NCBI GenBank assembly: GCA_900239685.1 | Contig: OENT01000249.1 | Location: 87,704-151,703, forward strand | Direction of reading: 5' to 3' | Length of the DNA: 64,000 nt | Source: Rotaria macrura | Taxonomy: Eukaryota > Rotifera > Eurotatoria > Philodinida > Philodinidae | Shown here: in pieces, positions 12,765 to 25,904 of the stretch | Numbering within the stretch: the first letter of the stretch is position 1 | How the letters are laid out: every line of letters begins with the position of its first letter | Position numbers and translations under genes: made by a program | Notes under the pieces: generated by a model | What the model saw: the letters and a program-made list of their open reading frames with translations, nothing else | Database searches by the model: none | Told to the model about the DNA's origin: nothing

Positions 12765-15700
12765 TTAGGTTCTTCCTCTCATTAAATTGACTATTGAAGT
12801 ATTAGATGTAGTATGATGAATTTTCAATGGTAGATATTTCAATCGATTATGATAAGAAATACAATAGCAAAATGATCGTAAATCATATTTATCTTTAATA
12901 CATGCTGATGTTCGACCATAAAGATTAATTCGAAGAATTTCATTATTTAATTCAATATGTTTCTTTGTTTCATCGTAGAGTAGATGACTTTCAAATATTC
13001 CATCTGATGGTGATGTTTCAAAAAGAACTGTAAATAAACGTGTAAAATTATAATATAATGTTTTATTATTGAATATTTTTGGTTTTTGTAATTCTTCAAC
13101 TTCAGCACGTATGATTGTTTTTAGTTTAAGTTTCATGCAAAGATGTTGATGAGATTTTAATTTTATAGTATTAATATAATTAATACTAGCCATGACTAAT
13201 TGATTGACAAGTGGTAATGTTATATCCAGTGTTGTTGTACGTGAACATGGACAGCAATATTCTTGAATATAGTAGAAAAATAGAACAAGACGAATAGATA
13301 TAGAAACAAATCATTTCTTTTTTTGCTTACCTGGAATACCAGCTGATGAACAATTTCGTTCAGGAATTTGATGAAAAAGTGATATACCTGATGTTGTTGA
13401 ATGCCAATTGACATGTAAAGGATCGAACACATGTGGGTCTTCGACCATTTTAAAAATATTCACAAACGTTTCATAAACATCCCACCATGACGTAAGCACT
13501 AGCATGGTAAAATTAGATTTATGAGAAGTATGTAAGTAATATGAGATTACCGTAGTAGAAAATGTTGTCATATTTCACTATATTAGATAATTCAATGTCT
13601 GACGTTGATTACATAATGTATGTTGCAAAAGTTTTAGACTGGCATGTGAAAGAGTTTGCTTATCAAGTAAAATGCATCCCTAATGGCCTCAAATTTCATT
13701 CACACCTACAATTCCATAATCTTAGATTATACTCGAAGAAGCCGATTTCATTTTATCGAAATAACTTGCATGATATGATGTGATGAATTATATTATCATC
13801 ATGCATGCAAATAAAAAGAGTGAGATGACCTTATCATATATGATATGTTGTTATTTTTGTGCATAAAATTAATTTTCATATCCAAATGTTTTGTTCTATT
13901 TTAGAAATGAGACGTTCATCGATCGTTACACCAAATAAATGTGAAAACTTCGGACTTATGTCCGAGAGTTATGTGTACTTCAAAAAGTGAATGAGACAAA
14001 TCAGTCATCCTAGAATGTGTGCACGGATGAAGTATCTTGGTAAACCTTTTTGGGAAATTCCAAAACTACTGATCATCTCAGACATATCTAGGCAATTTTG
14101 TTTCTAGATGCAGTTTTTGTGCATTTGAGACCTTTTTCAGGCGATGTTCTTTTAGAAAGCTCGATTTGGTTCAAAACTAATATCAGATTCGGAATCAGCG
14201 TTAAAAACTGAGTCACTTTACATAAGCTGTGGATAATTCTGAGAAAAAAGTTTGTTTTTGAAAAAATCCTTGTACCCCACCTCAGGGATTGCTTGGTGAA
14301 AAATGACAATTTTTTCGATAACTCAGCCATTTCTTGCCGGATCCTTCTCATCTTCGAACTCGACCGAGATATTCATCAGAAAATTCTGTGCACAAAATTT
14401 CAGCTCAATCGAATGTATTTGTAAATAGTTATCGTGTTAACGGCCGGCCGGACAGACGGACTACCGGACACAATGACCGATTCTAGAGTGTACTCACTTT
14501 TTGAGTGCACAAAAAAGAAAGTTAATCTATCAGCTACTGAATCATTCAATCATGAATGTTTGTTTTTCGGTGAAAATTCTACATTGTTTAATAATTTAGA
14601 TGCTTAATTTTAGCTTTTACAATTAAATCTATTCATAGATCTACTTTTCTTTTTACAAAACCAATCATGTTTGTTTGATCTCAATGCAATTAAAATATTT
14701 AAAAAAAACGCGATGTAACCTTTATTACTCATTACGTGACAATATTATTCTATTTCATGTATTTCAGAATAGAATGCTTCATTATTGATTACTTTGTATT
14801 TGAATGTTGAAATAACAAGCAACAACACACACGCATTTCATTTTACATATGACTGATGTATATTTGGCGATTACTTCGAAAGATCATCTGTCACAATTTA
14901 TAGAGAACAGAAATTCTTACATAGCTTCAAAAGTAACACGTTCAAATTCTTTTTCTTCGGTTTCTACTTTGTCTGATGTTTTTTTTTCTGGTTCAGTAAT
15001 ATAAGAATGATGATCATTAGATATAATCAAATGATCGTTTTTTTTTCTGTCAATTATTAAAACAATATTCTGAATCAATGAACAAAGGTTATGGTCTCGA
15101 TTAGAGTCAATTGGCTGGAAGAATTTCCGGACCTGGACTCGACGGGCTCTAATTACTCTCGATTCTAAGTAGTAAAAGTGATCGATCATTGCATCGATCG
15201 TAATGAATACACTTTGTTCAAGGGAAGAATAAAATAGAACGTGCAACATTGAAATTATGTAATAACACTTACTGTTTTGATTTTTTTCCAGATTTTGTAC
15301 TGCTTTTGGAAAATTTTCCTTAAATGATTGTGGTAGACGTATTGAAAAGAATGGTAATTTAGCTTCAAAACTTCCGATACGTGTCAATCTTAAATGATGT
15401 TGTCTATGACCATGATCACCACAGAATATTAATATTGTATTATCTAATAAATGTTGTTGAAATAAATCTTGAAAAAACGTTTTTAAATCATCATCAATCC
15501 AAAAAAGTCGTTCTAAATAATCATGACTCATTTCATTCATTTTCAATATACCAAACGTTGGATTATTCGATGTTTGATGATACATATTTAGAAATTGTTT
15601 CAACCAATCCAATGATAACATATGTAGTAATTTATCTAAATAACATGGTTTAGGATTGGAATTTCCGGAAAATTTATTATATGATAATGTATTATATAGT

Positions 15701-18700
15701 GATAGCCAATATGGACGTAAATAAAAATCTGTTGGTGATTGACGAAATCCATTTTTTAAATTATAAAAAGCACTTTCACGCCATTCTTCACTGAAAAATG
15801 TTGTATAGTTTAATTTTGAAAAATTCTTTACAATAAACGAATAATTATCGTAGGGTCCTGGATAGTAAACAATTTTTTTTCTTTCAACCGACTTTTTTGT
15901 TTGTGGATCAATTTCAATTTCTGTCGTTTGAAATTCATAACGACTATCGTTTACATTTGGAATCTTTAAATTACTAGCCGATTGACCAAATAACATTGGT
16001 ACAATATTTTCAAATGTACCATCACCAACAATAGTATGACGTTGAAATGTATATAAACCAAGAGATTTTAAATATGATAATGTTCGTGGTAATGCTCGTT
16101 GTGCATGAAGATTACTAACAGCATCAAGTACAATGACAATAACAGATGGTGGAGAATATTTCGATGATTTCTTTCGTGACCAAACATCATGAGAAAATGT
16201 TGGCTTTTTTAAACGTATCAATGGATGAACATATTCATAGACAAGACTATGATTAATAATAACTGATAAAGATTGATTATTGATATTTGAACAATTATGA
16301 CCACTGAAAAAAATACACAACAGAATGAATTAGACTTTTTGATTCTAGTTGTAGAAAAAAATGATTGTAATGTATTCATTTACAACTGTAAAATAACATA
16401 GAAATAAACTATTCATGATTCATTTTTATGCATTTATGTAAAATTTATGGATACACTGAGCTTTTCATATTAATTAGTACATAGTTAAATCGATCTGAAA
16501 TATAGTATTAGTAACGTGTGAGTATTTTCTGATTTTTTCAATCATTTCTTATCGATGAAAATATCGACACTCGAATATTCAATAGTTTATTCGCAGTTCA
16601 ATACGAACATGTATCCTTTATTAGAGTTTTCATTAGGATACTATAACATGTCTATAAACATCTATCTCTTTCAAGATAGCTGGAGTTTAACCAGTACGTT
16701 TTTACAGATGAATAGATCTGATTGACATTTGATTACTATGAATCTTTAGTTACAAGATGATGAAATAGAAGAGAAAATCATAGATCCTTATTTTTATTAT
16801 CATCTGTATCTAAGTAGTTGATATTCAGATGTGAATGTTACTACTTCGTTGTTAAATGAAATATTACCAATATGATAAAAATCTATGAAATCATAAGTCA
16901 TTCTATCGATCGATTGAAGAAAGAAAGAAAGAAAGAAAAAAACATAAATCAATATAAGTTGAGTTTTCCATGGGATATAATAATAAACTACTTGGTACTA
17001 CTCGAGTTTCAATTGAAGAATAGCATGTATCGAGAGAACAATTCGAATATTGCTTGTAGAAAAATTATGAACAATTATACGTCTAATGTTCTCTTTGAAC
17101 AATATTTAATACTTAACTTTCGTTATCTTATCTCCTAATCGACAAAGTCTAATAAGATTGTGATCGAATTGTTTTTCTTTTGTCACAGTTCTTACTGGTT
17201 CGAACTTGAAATTCTTGATAGTTAACGAGCATTCATCTTTGAAATTATGAATTCTTTTTTCTTTTTTCTAAATATAATAAGATTGCAGAAAATTGTTATG
17301 AGGAAAAAAGTCATTTTATTTTCTCTTAATTCTTAGCTTTTCAATAGAAATATTCTGTGCTCCGTTCTTTATCTCGAATATTTTAGTGATGTCAACAACA
17401 TGCATGCAAAAATGATATAGAAGTACTATATTTTCATGTTCATAATTAGAGGAGAACACACATGTCATGAAGTTCGGCATCGTTTAGTCGAGACGAGATT
17501 CAGACAATAAATTACCTATACATCTTCTTAGTAGGATGTTTCACTTGAGATCTTTCTCCTTTTGTCTAACATGATTAATTTTGATGAAAATGATGAATGA
17601 GAACACTGAAATTAACTAAATAATTATAAGGCATCGCTTGACATGCATGCGTTACGTTTCCTATGAATACTTCTTAAACACATACATTTTGTAGATAAAA
17701 TCTTATTAGAATTTTTCTTTTTTAAGCAGCAATGCATAGAATCAAATTATTCGATAGTAAAAATATTCGGTTCATACGTATTCTTGTCAATAGAAGGAAT
17801 ATCATATTAATTCATGTAGAAACAAAATGACTTTTCTAGTTAAATGTATTATAGTATTCAAAGATTACTCTTATGTAGTATCAAATTTTCTATTTCTTTT
17901 CTCGGATTTACTTTCGAACTTTGTGTTCATGTTCACTCTAAAAAAAAGAACTTTGCCGAACCCCCCAAAAAAGTTCGGTAGATGACAAAAAGCTTGCAAA
18001 TATGTTGAAAGTTCAAAAAAAAAAGAATAAAAAAATACACGAAATCTTTAAAGGATCTAACCGTTTGCCCGCAATCAGATCCTCTTTTCTTCGAAACCTT
18101 TTTAAGATCGGTAGATCAAAAAAAAAAGGTTTCGAAGGCAAATACGAAACTTGAAAAGTTTCCTAGTCAACCTCATGGTTTCGTATAAAACCATTATATT
18201 TAATAGGAAACTTTTCAAGTTTTGTATTTGCCTTCGAAACCTTTTTTTTTTGATCTTTCAACACATTTGCAAGCTTTTTGTCATCTACCGAACCTTTTTG
18301 GTGGGGTTCGGTAAAGTTCTTTTTTTTTACAGTGTTTATATATATACATGCAAATGAGAACAATTTAGCTTTCTGCTTACATGTTTTTCATGACATACAA
18401 GATGATAACACTGAGGATCTATATTTTCTAGAAAGAACAGAGAAAGTCACATAAACAAACCCGTGACAAAACTATTCTTACAGATACTTCACATTCAACA
18501 CAACTTGTATCAAACTACATGAATATAGGATATCCTATCACATTAGATATAATACCTTTCGTTTTAATACAAATAAACACTTTAGAATGGATGTGCGTGA
18601 TTTTCTTCAATTAGACTCCTAAAGAAAGATCCGCTTTTAAATATTTACATTTCATTAAATATGCTATTGTTTTTTCTTCTTTTATAATGAATGTACTTAC

Positions 18701-19284
18701 CAGAATTTATCTTCATTAAAAAATCCGGCACGATTATTATAACAACGTGTGAGAACAAAATCAGCATCTAATATAGGATTCGTGCTTCCATTAATAATTA
18801 ATATTGGTTCAGACAATGTGTAAGACCAATCCCGAAAATATTTCTCTTCAGGATTTCTATCAATTTTCAAATATACACAATGTGTTATGGATTTCGAAAA
18901 ATCGGTTCTATTGACTATTTGATTTATGACTAATTGTGTAGAATTAATAACATTAATTAAATTTCTTTTTTTGGTTGAACAACGATACAATGGTTCGACA
19001 TGTATAGATTTTGAAACTGTTTGATCCCATGGATCGAAATTTGGTATATAACAAATCGTTGATAATTGTTCATTTTTATCAATATTCTTATAGGTTATTA
19101 ATGTTCGAATAGATGAAGGCGTTATAAGTATAAGACGATGATAGATGATAAGAAAAAAAATAATATTAAGACTGAAAAGTATATAAAGTAGTTGAAAACG
19201 TGATTTTGTATGTGTTGGAATAATCAATGTTTGATATTCATATGAATGTAATCGATTGTGTAATTTCGTTGATGAATCTGGCAT
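12765..19284 (-). CDS. DUF229 family type II membrane protein (sulfatase/alkaline phosphatase fold)
   Basis: Four exons in transcript order, 18701-19284, 15273-16303, 13331-13498 and 12765-13261, join in phase to give 759 residues. Residues about 31-55 form a single membrane anchor after a short cytosolic tail, so the catalytic region would be lumenal or extracellular. The fold is marked by V-I-V-I-V-L-D-A-V-S near residue 255 (metal-binding Asp, with G-D-G-T-F-E-N about 40 residues on) and F-C-G-D-H-G-H near residue 490. The last exons carry typical DUF229 features: L-T-S-W-W-D-V-Y-E-T-F, an N-C-S-S-A-G-I-P-x-x-Y-C-C-P-C cysteine cluster and a C-terminal Cys-containing domain. The family is numerous in nematodes and rotifers and its substrate is unknown. 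The 2.4 kb first and 1.8 kb second introns both hold inserted repeat elements, but all splice sites are intact. Confidence 0.88.
13970..14513. mobile_element. Probable non-autonomous DNA element in DUF229 intron 2
   Basis: The ends are imperfect inverted repeats: GTGTACTTCAAAAAGTGAAT near 13972 and, inverted near 14512, GTGCACTCAAAAAGTGAGTA. The interior is richer in GC than its surroundings and contains CGGCCGGCCGGACAGACGGA near 14440. No full transposase frame exists. The unit sits wholly inside the intron 13499-15272. The borders are approximate and no target duplication was recognised. Confidence 0.45.
17932..18336. repeat. Multi-arm foldback element in DUF229 intron 1
   Basis: The left end CACTCTAAAAAAAAGAACTT at about 17935 is inverted at the right end as AAGTTCTTTTTTTTACAGTG (to about 18335). 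Further inward GCCGAACC..GTTCGGTAGATGACAAAAAGCTTGCAAAT is matched by its complement at about 18260-18310. A second, inner hairpin pairs AAAGGTTTCGAAGGCAAATA (about 18128) with TATTTGCCTTCGAAACCTTT (about 18225). The CACT(G)T-A-rich termini resemble DNA transposon ends. Open frames on both strands here are consequences of the palindrome. Confidence 0.72.
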
Positions 19285-22200
19285 TTGTTTTTTAATGAAT
19301 AAAAATCAAAAAGAAAAAGACAACGAAAACTTTTGCTTCATAATTTTTATATTGATTATCAATGATATGTATTAAAAGTGTTATATATTGAAAAAAAAAG
19401 AAAAGAAAAGCTTACTCAAATGACATCGTACTCTTACGATTTGGTCGACAAAGCGCATTCATATTATCAATTGCCTTTGACAGCATATATATATATATTT
19501 AAATATAAAAAGAAGAAAGAGAAGAGAACTTTTTCTCCCATGACAAATAGTACCGATGCTGCTGCCGTAATTTTTTTTTATTATATTACAAGAAGCAACG
19601 AGCAGAATAGAAAGAAAGAAATACAACGAAAGACAGAATGTTTCTTCTTCTATTTATCTATGTATCGGTAACGTCACTAACTGTTTTATCGTCCTTTCTT
19701 TGTTGTACAATATAACTGAAGTTAAGATGACCATTTATATTGTTGTAATAGTGAAAAAATTGATTTTTAAATAAAACAAAAACTTATCCATAATCAATAT
19801 TGATTATATTATCGTTCGATTAGTATCAAAATCAAACGAAATTTCTAATATATAAATGATTTGTTTCTTTGACAGGAAAAATTTCTCTAATTTATGTGCA
19901 ACTAGAGAATAATAAAGAATGCATACATAAAGAAACAATACATTTTATAACTATTCTATTGACAATCGTTTATTACATATCATAAATGTTTATTTCTTAC
20001 TTGTCTCATAATACGACATTCTGAAATTACAATTGTTGATTATACGAATATTTACTTCATTCACTACTTTCTGTTTTCACTTTTTATAATCAGATGTGTG
20101 TTGTAATATTACGAGGAGTTTAGAATACCGAACGAATAAGATGGATTATGACGGCTGTTCTTTTTTTTTGTTTTTCGTTCATTGTTGATTATCGATGATG
20201 TTCTAATATGCTCTCGTGTGACCGGATGTACAAAAGATAATACACAAGCGTACAGCTATACGTGCATGTGTAGTAGTTCGTGTATTAAAATACACAATGA
20301 AGACAAACGCTACTGGGATTAGCACGTTCAATAACCTATCCAAAGAAAATCAGCTTAATGAAATTGTTACTATTCTATGGCGAAATAATTATTGTTGACA
20401 GTCAGAACAATTCCATGATTACTCTGGTGACATTGCTGAGAATAAATAATAGGAACAAGAATGAAAACTTCATTAAACAAAAAAAAAAGAAAGGAAAACG
20501 GATACGAAATTATCTATAGATATACAATTAGAAGAAATGATAAAAGGAATACATAAACTGAAGAATGTACGCAGTCGATTAAAAAAAAATGTGTGACGCT
20601 GGATGAAGACGGTATTAAATCGAATGAATTAATGTCGAGAGAAAAGATATTACTTTTTGTTTTTAGTTCGAATTCTTTCTAGTGTAAACAGTAAAACCGT
20701 TCTCAGGACAATTTTCTTTTTCTATTGGGAATAGAAAACCGAGAGAATATTTCATTGTTTTAGCATGTGTGATTAACGACTATATCTAAAAATTCGTCAA
20801 AATAAAAAATAAATTTCTTGCAATCGAATGCTGACATTTATCGCAGTAAGACAAAAAAATGAGGTTCATGTAATTATTTGTACGAAGGATCAATTTCAGA
20901 CGAATTCCATGATTATATCTCTGTCGCCAAAGAACGAGAAGAGAAAAAAAAAGAAACTTCTTGCTATCATTGACAACAAATGTAATACTTGAAAAAGAAC
21001 TTGGCCAAACATATTGGAAACGACGGGGTTGATTCAACAATAAGCAATCTGATTACTTGACTATGTCACAATAAACCTTTTGATGAATAATTAAATATAT
21101 ATACAATAATAGAATACCATACATAACAGATTGATATATTGATACAATGAATGCAAGGTATATACGAATGGTTGATTTTTATTTTTGAGCAAAAATTTTT
21201 CTGTTTTTCGTTCTATACAAGGAAATCACTGGTTCTTTCTATAAAAAAAAATAAATATATGCGAGAAAAAAAAATCACATTGATGTTTTCATATGCTACT
21301 GTTCTTTAAGAGCAACAATCTATTCAATGGCTTAGTATACTTAATATAAAAAAAATGTCAGCCTTGACACGCAGACACTAAACTCTTATGAGGATCAACC
21401 TCTTTCCATTGCCAACTACATTCTTATCAAACATTGGGAAGTTGTACTATTGTTTCTGCATCATTGTTTTTTGTCCTACATTTAAAGAATAATGCCAGTA
21501 ACTTATAATAACCTTTTATGATATAACAACGTATGTTGAAAGACACTCATAAATATGACTATCACGAAACATATAGATGATTAATCAAGTGAGAAAATCA
21601 TGCATGAGAAATATAATGATACTTGGCATCACATCGGCCGACTATCTTATTATTTTCAATACTTAATATCCAAAGAATAGAACTATCCATCTGTGTGTCC
21701 ATGTGCTCTATTGTGATTCGATTACTAAGAGCTTGTCGTCAAAGACTAAATAGATATGTCATTGGCTTAATTTCGGAAGAGAGTAATTTATTTACTTGAT
21801 ATTATTTGATTATGTTCTTTTTTGTATTTTCGATGATGATCATAGACATCGATCTGTGTCGTTATCGTCGTTCCATACGATTGAAGATTAGAGGATAAAA
21901 AAAAATGTTCTCAGTTATTATTTCAAATCTAAGAATAAATGTTTCTCTCATATTGTGAAAGATATATCACTTTATCATATTCTAGTGAAATTTCCATTTT
22001 TGTTTTCAGCGTTGTTGTAACAATTTAGATTAAGCAAATACAGAGGTATTCAATTTTTTAAAACTAGTTATTATTTAAAATTGTACTTTGCTCTTCTACC
22101 TAGAAAGTAAACATTAAAATATTCTCTGGATGTCTATAGTACGTGTCTTTCTTGATTTTTCATTGATTTTATTACGTGTCATCTTGTATTAGCTATCAAG

Positions 22201-22709
22201 AAAATACATTGAAGATTTTGTGTTTTAATTCCATTGCTATCGTTTCAATGAAAAGAATGAGTTTGATGCAAAAGAAAATAAATCCTAGTTGTAGTTATTA
22301 GCTTTTTAGCATGAGAATATTGACTCTCATTCCTATGCAACATGATGAAAGCACGATTAGAAAACAGTCATCTTTCGTAGAACGAGCGTGATCATATACG
22401 TTTTACTGCCAACATACAACAAAAATGTGAATGTCATTTGGAAATAATTTTAAAGATAATCTTGAAATTGTTAACAAAATTTTCACACATTTGTTTGAAA
22501 TATCCTTTTGAAAATAAAGTGAATAGTACCATATCACTTAATGATGAAATATATTTATATTTTTGTGTATATAGTTTTTTAAATTCAGTATTTTGTTTTT
22601 ATTCAATACGATTTCCACCATTTCATATGGCTAACATATTTGAGACAAGAAAAAACTAAATGAAAACTTTTTTTCTCTCATATTATTTCATGGTGATTGC
22701 GCCCAAGAT
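19285..22709. other. Long intergenic stretch upstream of the DUF229 gene
   Basis: This 3.4 kb contains no supported exon. It has A/T homopolymers and a short TA repeat near 19485-19500. The promoter of the DUF229 gene should lie at its left end and the 3' region of the neuropeptide gene at its right end. Confidence 0.45.
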
Positions 22710-23260
22710 TTACAAAGAGCCACTTTTCTTTCCAAGGCGAAAATGCATACCAGCACGTTTACCAAATCGATATGGCATGGCAGCTCGTTTACCAAAACGG
22801 TATGGTATAGCCCAAACACGACTGTCACCACCATTGCCACTTGGATTACCACCACGGATGACTTTGTTTGAATAACGTTTGTTCAGTAGTTGTGGCCACA
22901 TTGTATTGAAATGTAATGCTTCTGGATAATCATAATCGTTTTCTTCACCGCTCTGATTATCATCATTAACCGGGAAAGGAAGAGATTTTGAAGATGATTG
23001 TAAATCTTCAAGAGTGAATTGATGATTTGGAAAAATTTCAGTTGGATTTCGCTAGAGATAGATGGAAGAGAAAAAAAAAACAAAAACTAATGATCAAGAA
23101 ATACGAATCATTCATTCAATTTTACTTCATCGTCAGATGACTGTGACATCTCGGTTATCATGCCTGTCGATGGCTGTATGTTGTTCGCTGTCATAAATTT
23201 AGTCATAAAAAGAATCACTATCGATAATTGAAAGATGATAAAGTTTGATACCATCATCAT
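22710..23260 (-). CDS. RFamide/RLamide neuropeptide precursor
   Basis: Exon 1 (23126-23260) and exon 2 (22710-23051) join in phase 0 over a 74-base intron to give a 158-residue precursor with a TAA stop. Residues 1-25 are a signal peptide (hydrophobic F-I-I-F-Q-L-S-I-V-I-L-F, likely cut after T-A). An acidic spacer follows. The C-terminal 55 residues hold a dibasic site K-R (103-104) and three amidation and cleavage cassettes: V-W-A-I-P-Y-R-F-G-K-R (124-134), A-A-M-P-Y-R-F-G-K-R (135-144) and A-G-M-H-F-R-L-G-K-K (145-154). After convertase cleavage and Gly amidation these should yield P-Y-R-F-amide peptides and an H-F-R-L-amide peptide for secretion to a G-protein-coupled receptor. A single Arg at 123 could free the octapeptide. 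The exact family among animal RFamides is uncertain. Confidence 0.9.
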
Positions 23261-23560
23261 GATTATTTTGTCTTTTAATAGTAGTTATGAGAAAAAAAAT
23301 AAATGAATTTATGATTGAGGATGCACGAAAAATTTGAGAGACAATATATATTTATTTAGATATTACTACAAAATAAAAAGAAAATAAATTAGAGAAAGAA
23401 ACTACAATATAAACTTGTTTTCTAAATAAAGTCATGAAATAGTTGCGTACCGTAAGGAAATGAAAAGTGAGATATTTCTTCGACAATGCTATTTTATGGA
23501 GAATATCAGGCAAGTTATTATTCAATAACAAATTTCTTTAGTCATCCGCACTTCCTCGTA

Positions 23561-23632
23561 GCCCCTATAGCTCAGTGGTAGAGCGCCAGTCTTGTAAACT
23601 GGAGGTCCGTAGTTCAATCCTGCGTGGGGGCA
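23561..23632 (+). tRNA. trnT-TGT: tRNA-Thr (anticodon TGT)
   Basis: A complete 72-base cloverleaf without intron can be drawn. The acceptor stem GCCCCTA pairs with TGGGGGC, the D arm is GCTC-AGTGGTA-GAGC, the anticodon arm CCAGT-CTTGTAA-ACTGG has TGT at its centre, the variable loop is short, the T arm is CGTAG-TTCAATC-CTGCG, and the discriminator base is A. The A and B box sequences are intact. A T-rich run (CTTTTTCTCTTTTTC) right after the gene serves as the Pol III terminator. Confidence 0.95.
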
Positions 23633-25904
23633 TTTCTCTTTTTCTCTTTTTCAGGCGTTTATATCTAATATCATTATTTCGTATTCTATCGCTCGTTCGT
23701 ATACTGATTTGTGTCAGCATATGTAGGACAGCTGCCGTCATAGAAACAACAAAACGATAAGTAAAATAGCTACCCTTGGCATGTTCGTATACTTAAAATT
23801 TTAAAAGCTTGAGCATTTGATTATCTCGGACATGAGAATATTCCCAGATTTTGTAGATAACATTTTGTTTTCGAAAACAAAAACATTTAATAATTAGAGA
23901 TCTCAGCTGCGATCATGGTCGTGATGAGAACAAAGACATCGTTTTTTGATAACATGCCTCTCTAACGAGACTAGAAGAATGAGTTTAATGGAAGCGTTTC
24001 CTCTTGAAAAATTCCGCTCGAGTTTTCAAGATCAAACAATTCTAAGTTGAGAAAAGATTACTGTACAAAGATGATTATCGATCCTGAGTACAAAAGCTAT
24101 AACGGACATTATATCTCAGAGTTTCTAATGATATCATTCGGCGGCAAAGATATACTCTAATTAGTGTCTCGTTCAGAAAGAATTTTTTTTTTGAAACCTT
24201 TTCTTTTGTATCTGGTCACGAACGAGACAGTGTTGTAACTGATTATGCTATATCGTAGAGATGAATAGACTTATTACCTAGCAAGTATTCAATTATGCTT
24301 ATTTTATTTTATACTAAGTTAGGATACGTGAAATATCAGATGTTTACTGTCTTCATAATTATCATGTTCTATCTGTTATGAACATATTTTTTCTTTGTAA
24401 CCTGCCCAGCTCATTTCGCTAGTACTTATCATCCTTCTCAATATCGGACATTCTCATTTGAGATTTTCTAAACATGATCAATTTTCGAATATAATCGACC
24501 TCGATAGTCTATAGATAAATGATAATATACAGTGATTTTATGTCTACCTATCCTAACAGTAAGAGAAATGTCTAGTCACTAGTAAATATAAATACATTCA
24601 TATCGCAAATACCATAGAAAAAAAATCAAATACTTTCTTAATCGACAAATAATATCGGTCGATCTTAGAATGATGAATACGACGAGATTGCACTACGAAT
24701 GATATATAATCTGTTCGTGAGCAAAAAAAAATAGGGAGACTTCTAGTTTATTTTTATCATAGTGGTATTGAATAGACTGATCAGAGCAGAAATAATTCTC
24801 AGTGAATCTTTCGTCTTATTCTCGTTTTCTTCTTTTGTGTCAGATAATAAGTTGAACTTCCTAATGACATGGATAACAAGAGAAAAAGCGAGACAAACAT
24901 ATAGAGAAAGAGAGACAGAGACAGAGAGGGGGAGGGAGGGAAGACAGAGAGATAGGGAAAAGGGAAAAAAGAGAAGAATTACTTCTTTCGATAATTATTC
25001 AACGAAAATAAAAAGCTGACTTTCCAGAACAATAGAAATAATAACAGAAATATTTGTCGAGTGTTCTGCTGTCTCGTTATACTTCTTAATTGCAAATATT
25101 TTTATGATATACGAGCTTAAAATATTTCTATTGATAAATAATGAGATGTTTGATGACTACAAGAAATATCAACGGAAGATTTTTCCTCTACAAGAGATTT
25201 ATGCCATTTCAATTGTTCAATTAAATAATAATAATATAGAGAAACATAATAAAAATTTATTTGAACATTTCATGTGGAAAAAAGTGAACTTTAGCTTTTA
25301 TTTCTTGTTACATAAAAAACAGGAAATTCATGCATTTTTCTATGTAATTAATTTCACCAAGAATCGGAAAAAAGTTTCTATCATATGAAATAATATCTTT
25401 TAATGGATTTATTTTGTTTTCTACTCATGCATTGATCACAGTATAACATTTATCTTTAGTTTAATTTTATCATGAAATGTAATTCTATAACAACTGAGAT
25501 ATGCATCAGTTTGAAGAATAAATAACTTTACACAACGATGTTAAATGTATATTGACATAACTTGAAACGAACCGAACAATTTTATACTATTGAAACATGA
25601 AGTCTTAAAGAACATAAAAATAAATGTCGTTCAGTACGATTTGTTTTCCAATTGAGAAACAAAGAGTAACATTCGATTTTAAACGAAAAACTATTAAATT
25701 ACATTTGAAAATTTATCTTTGCATGGTAAAATCATCAAACGCAATATTCTTACAGCTATCGAATATCTCTCTTTCTACTGTTTATTTTATAACAGTTATG
25801 CACATTACCTCTTCTACAATACACCGTCCTCTTTTACGTATACAGACATCTATACAACAAATAGTAGGGTTCGTTTTCTTTTTCTTTGTTCTTAAAGAGC
25901 AAAA
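23633..25904. other. Intergenic stretch with a purine-rich tract
   Basis: No gene was recognised between the tRNA and DGAT1. Bases 24902-24978 form a nearly pure purine GA-rich simple-sequence tract (GAGACAGAGA and GGGAGGGAGGG words) that opens a meaningless frame rich in Arg and Glu. Confidence 0.5.
25871..25897 (+). promoter_or_regulatory. Possible trans-splice acceptor before DGAT1
   Basis: A pyrimidine-rich run, TTTTCTTTTTCTTTGTTCTT, ends in AAAG at 25897, only seven bases before the DGAT1 ATG (25905). Such a site just before a start codon is expected of spliced-leader trans-splicing, which bdelloid rotifers use, but a cis-spliced 5' exon would look the same. Confidence 0.4.

Noticed and set aside
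13562..13783. 73-residue plus-strand frame
   Set aside because: It lies within the DUF229 intron and has no supporting features.
18151..18363. Two opposed frames of about 67 residues
   Set aside because: They lie inside a palindrome, so each mirrors the other; no protein motif is present.
22660..22875. Plus-strand frame with repeated Arg-Leu-Pro-x-Arg-Tyr segments
   Set aside because: It is the reverse-strand shadow of the neuropeptide cassettes on the minus strand.
24762..25019. Arg/Glu-rich frame
   Set aside because: The charged part is translated GA-rich simple sequence.
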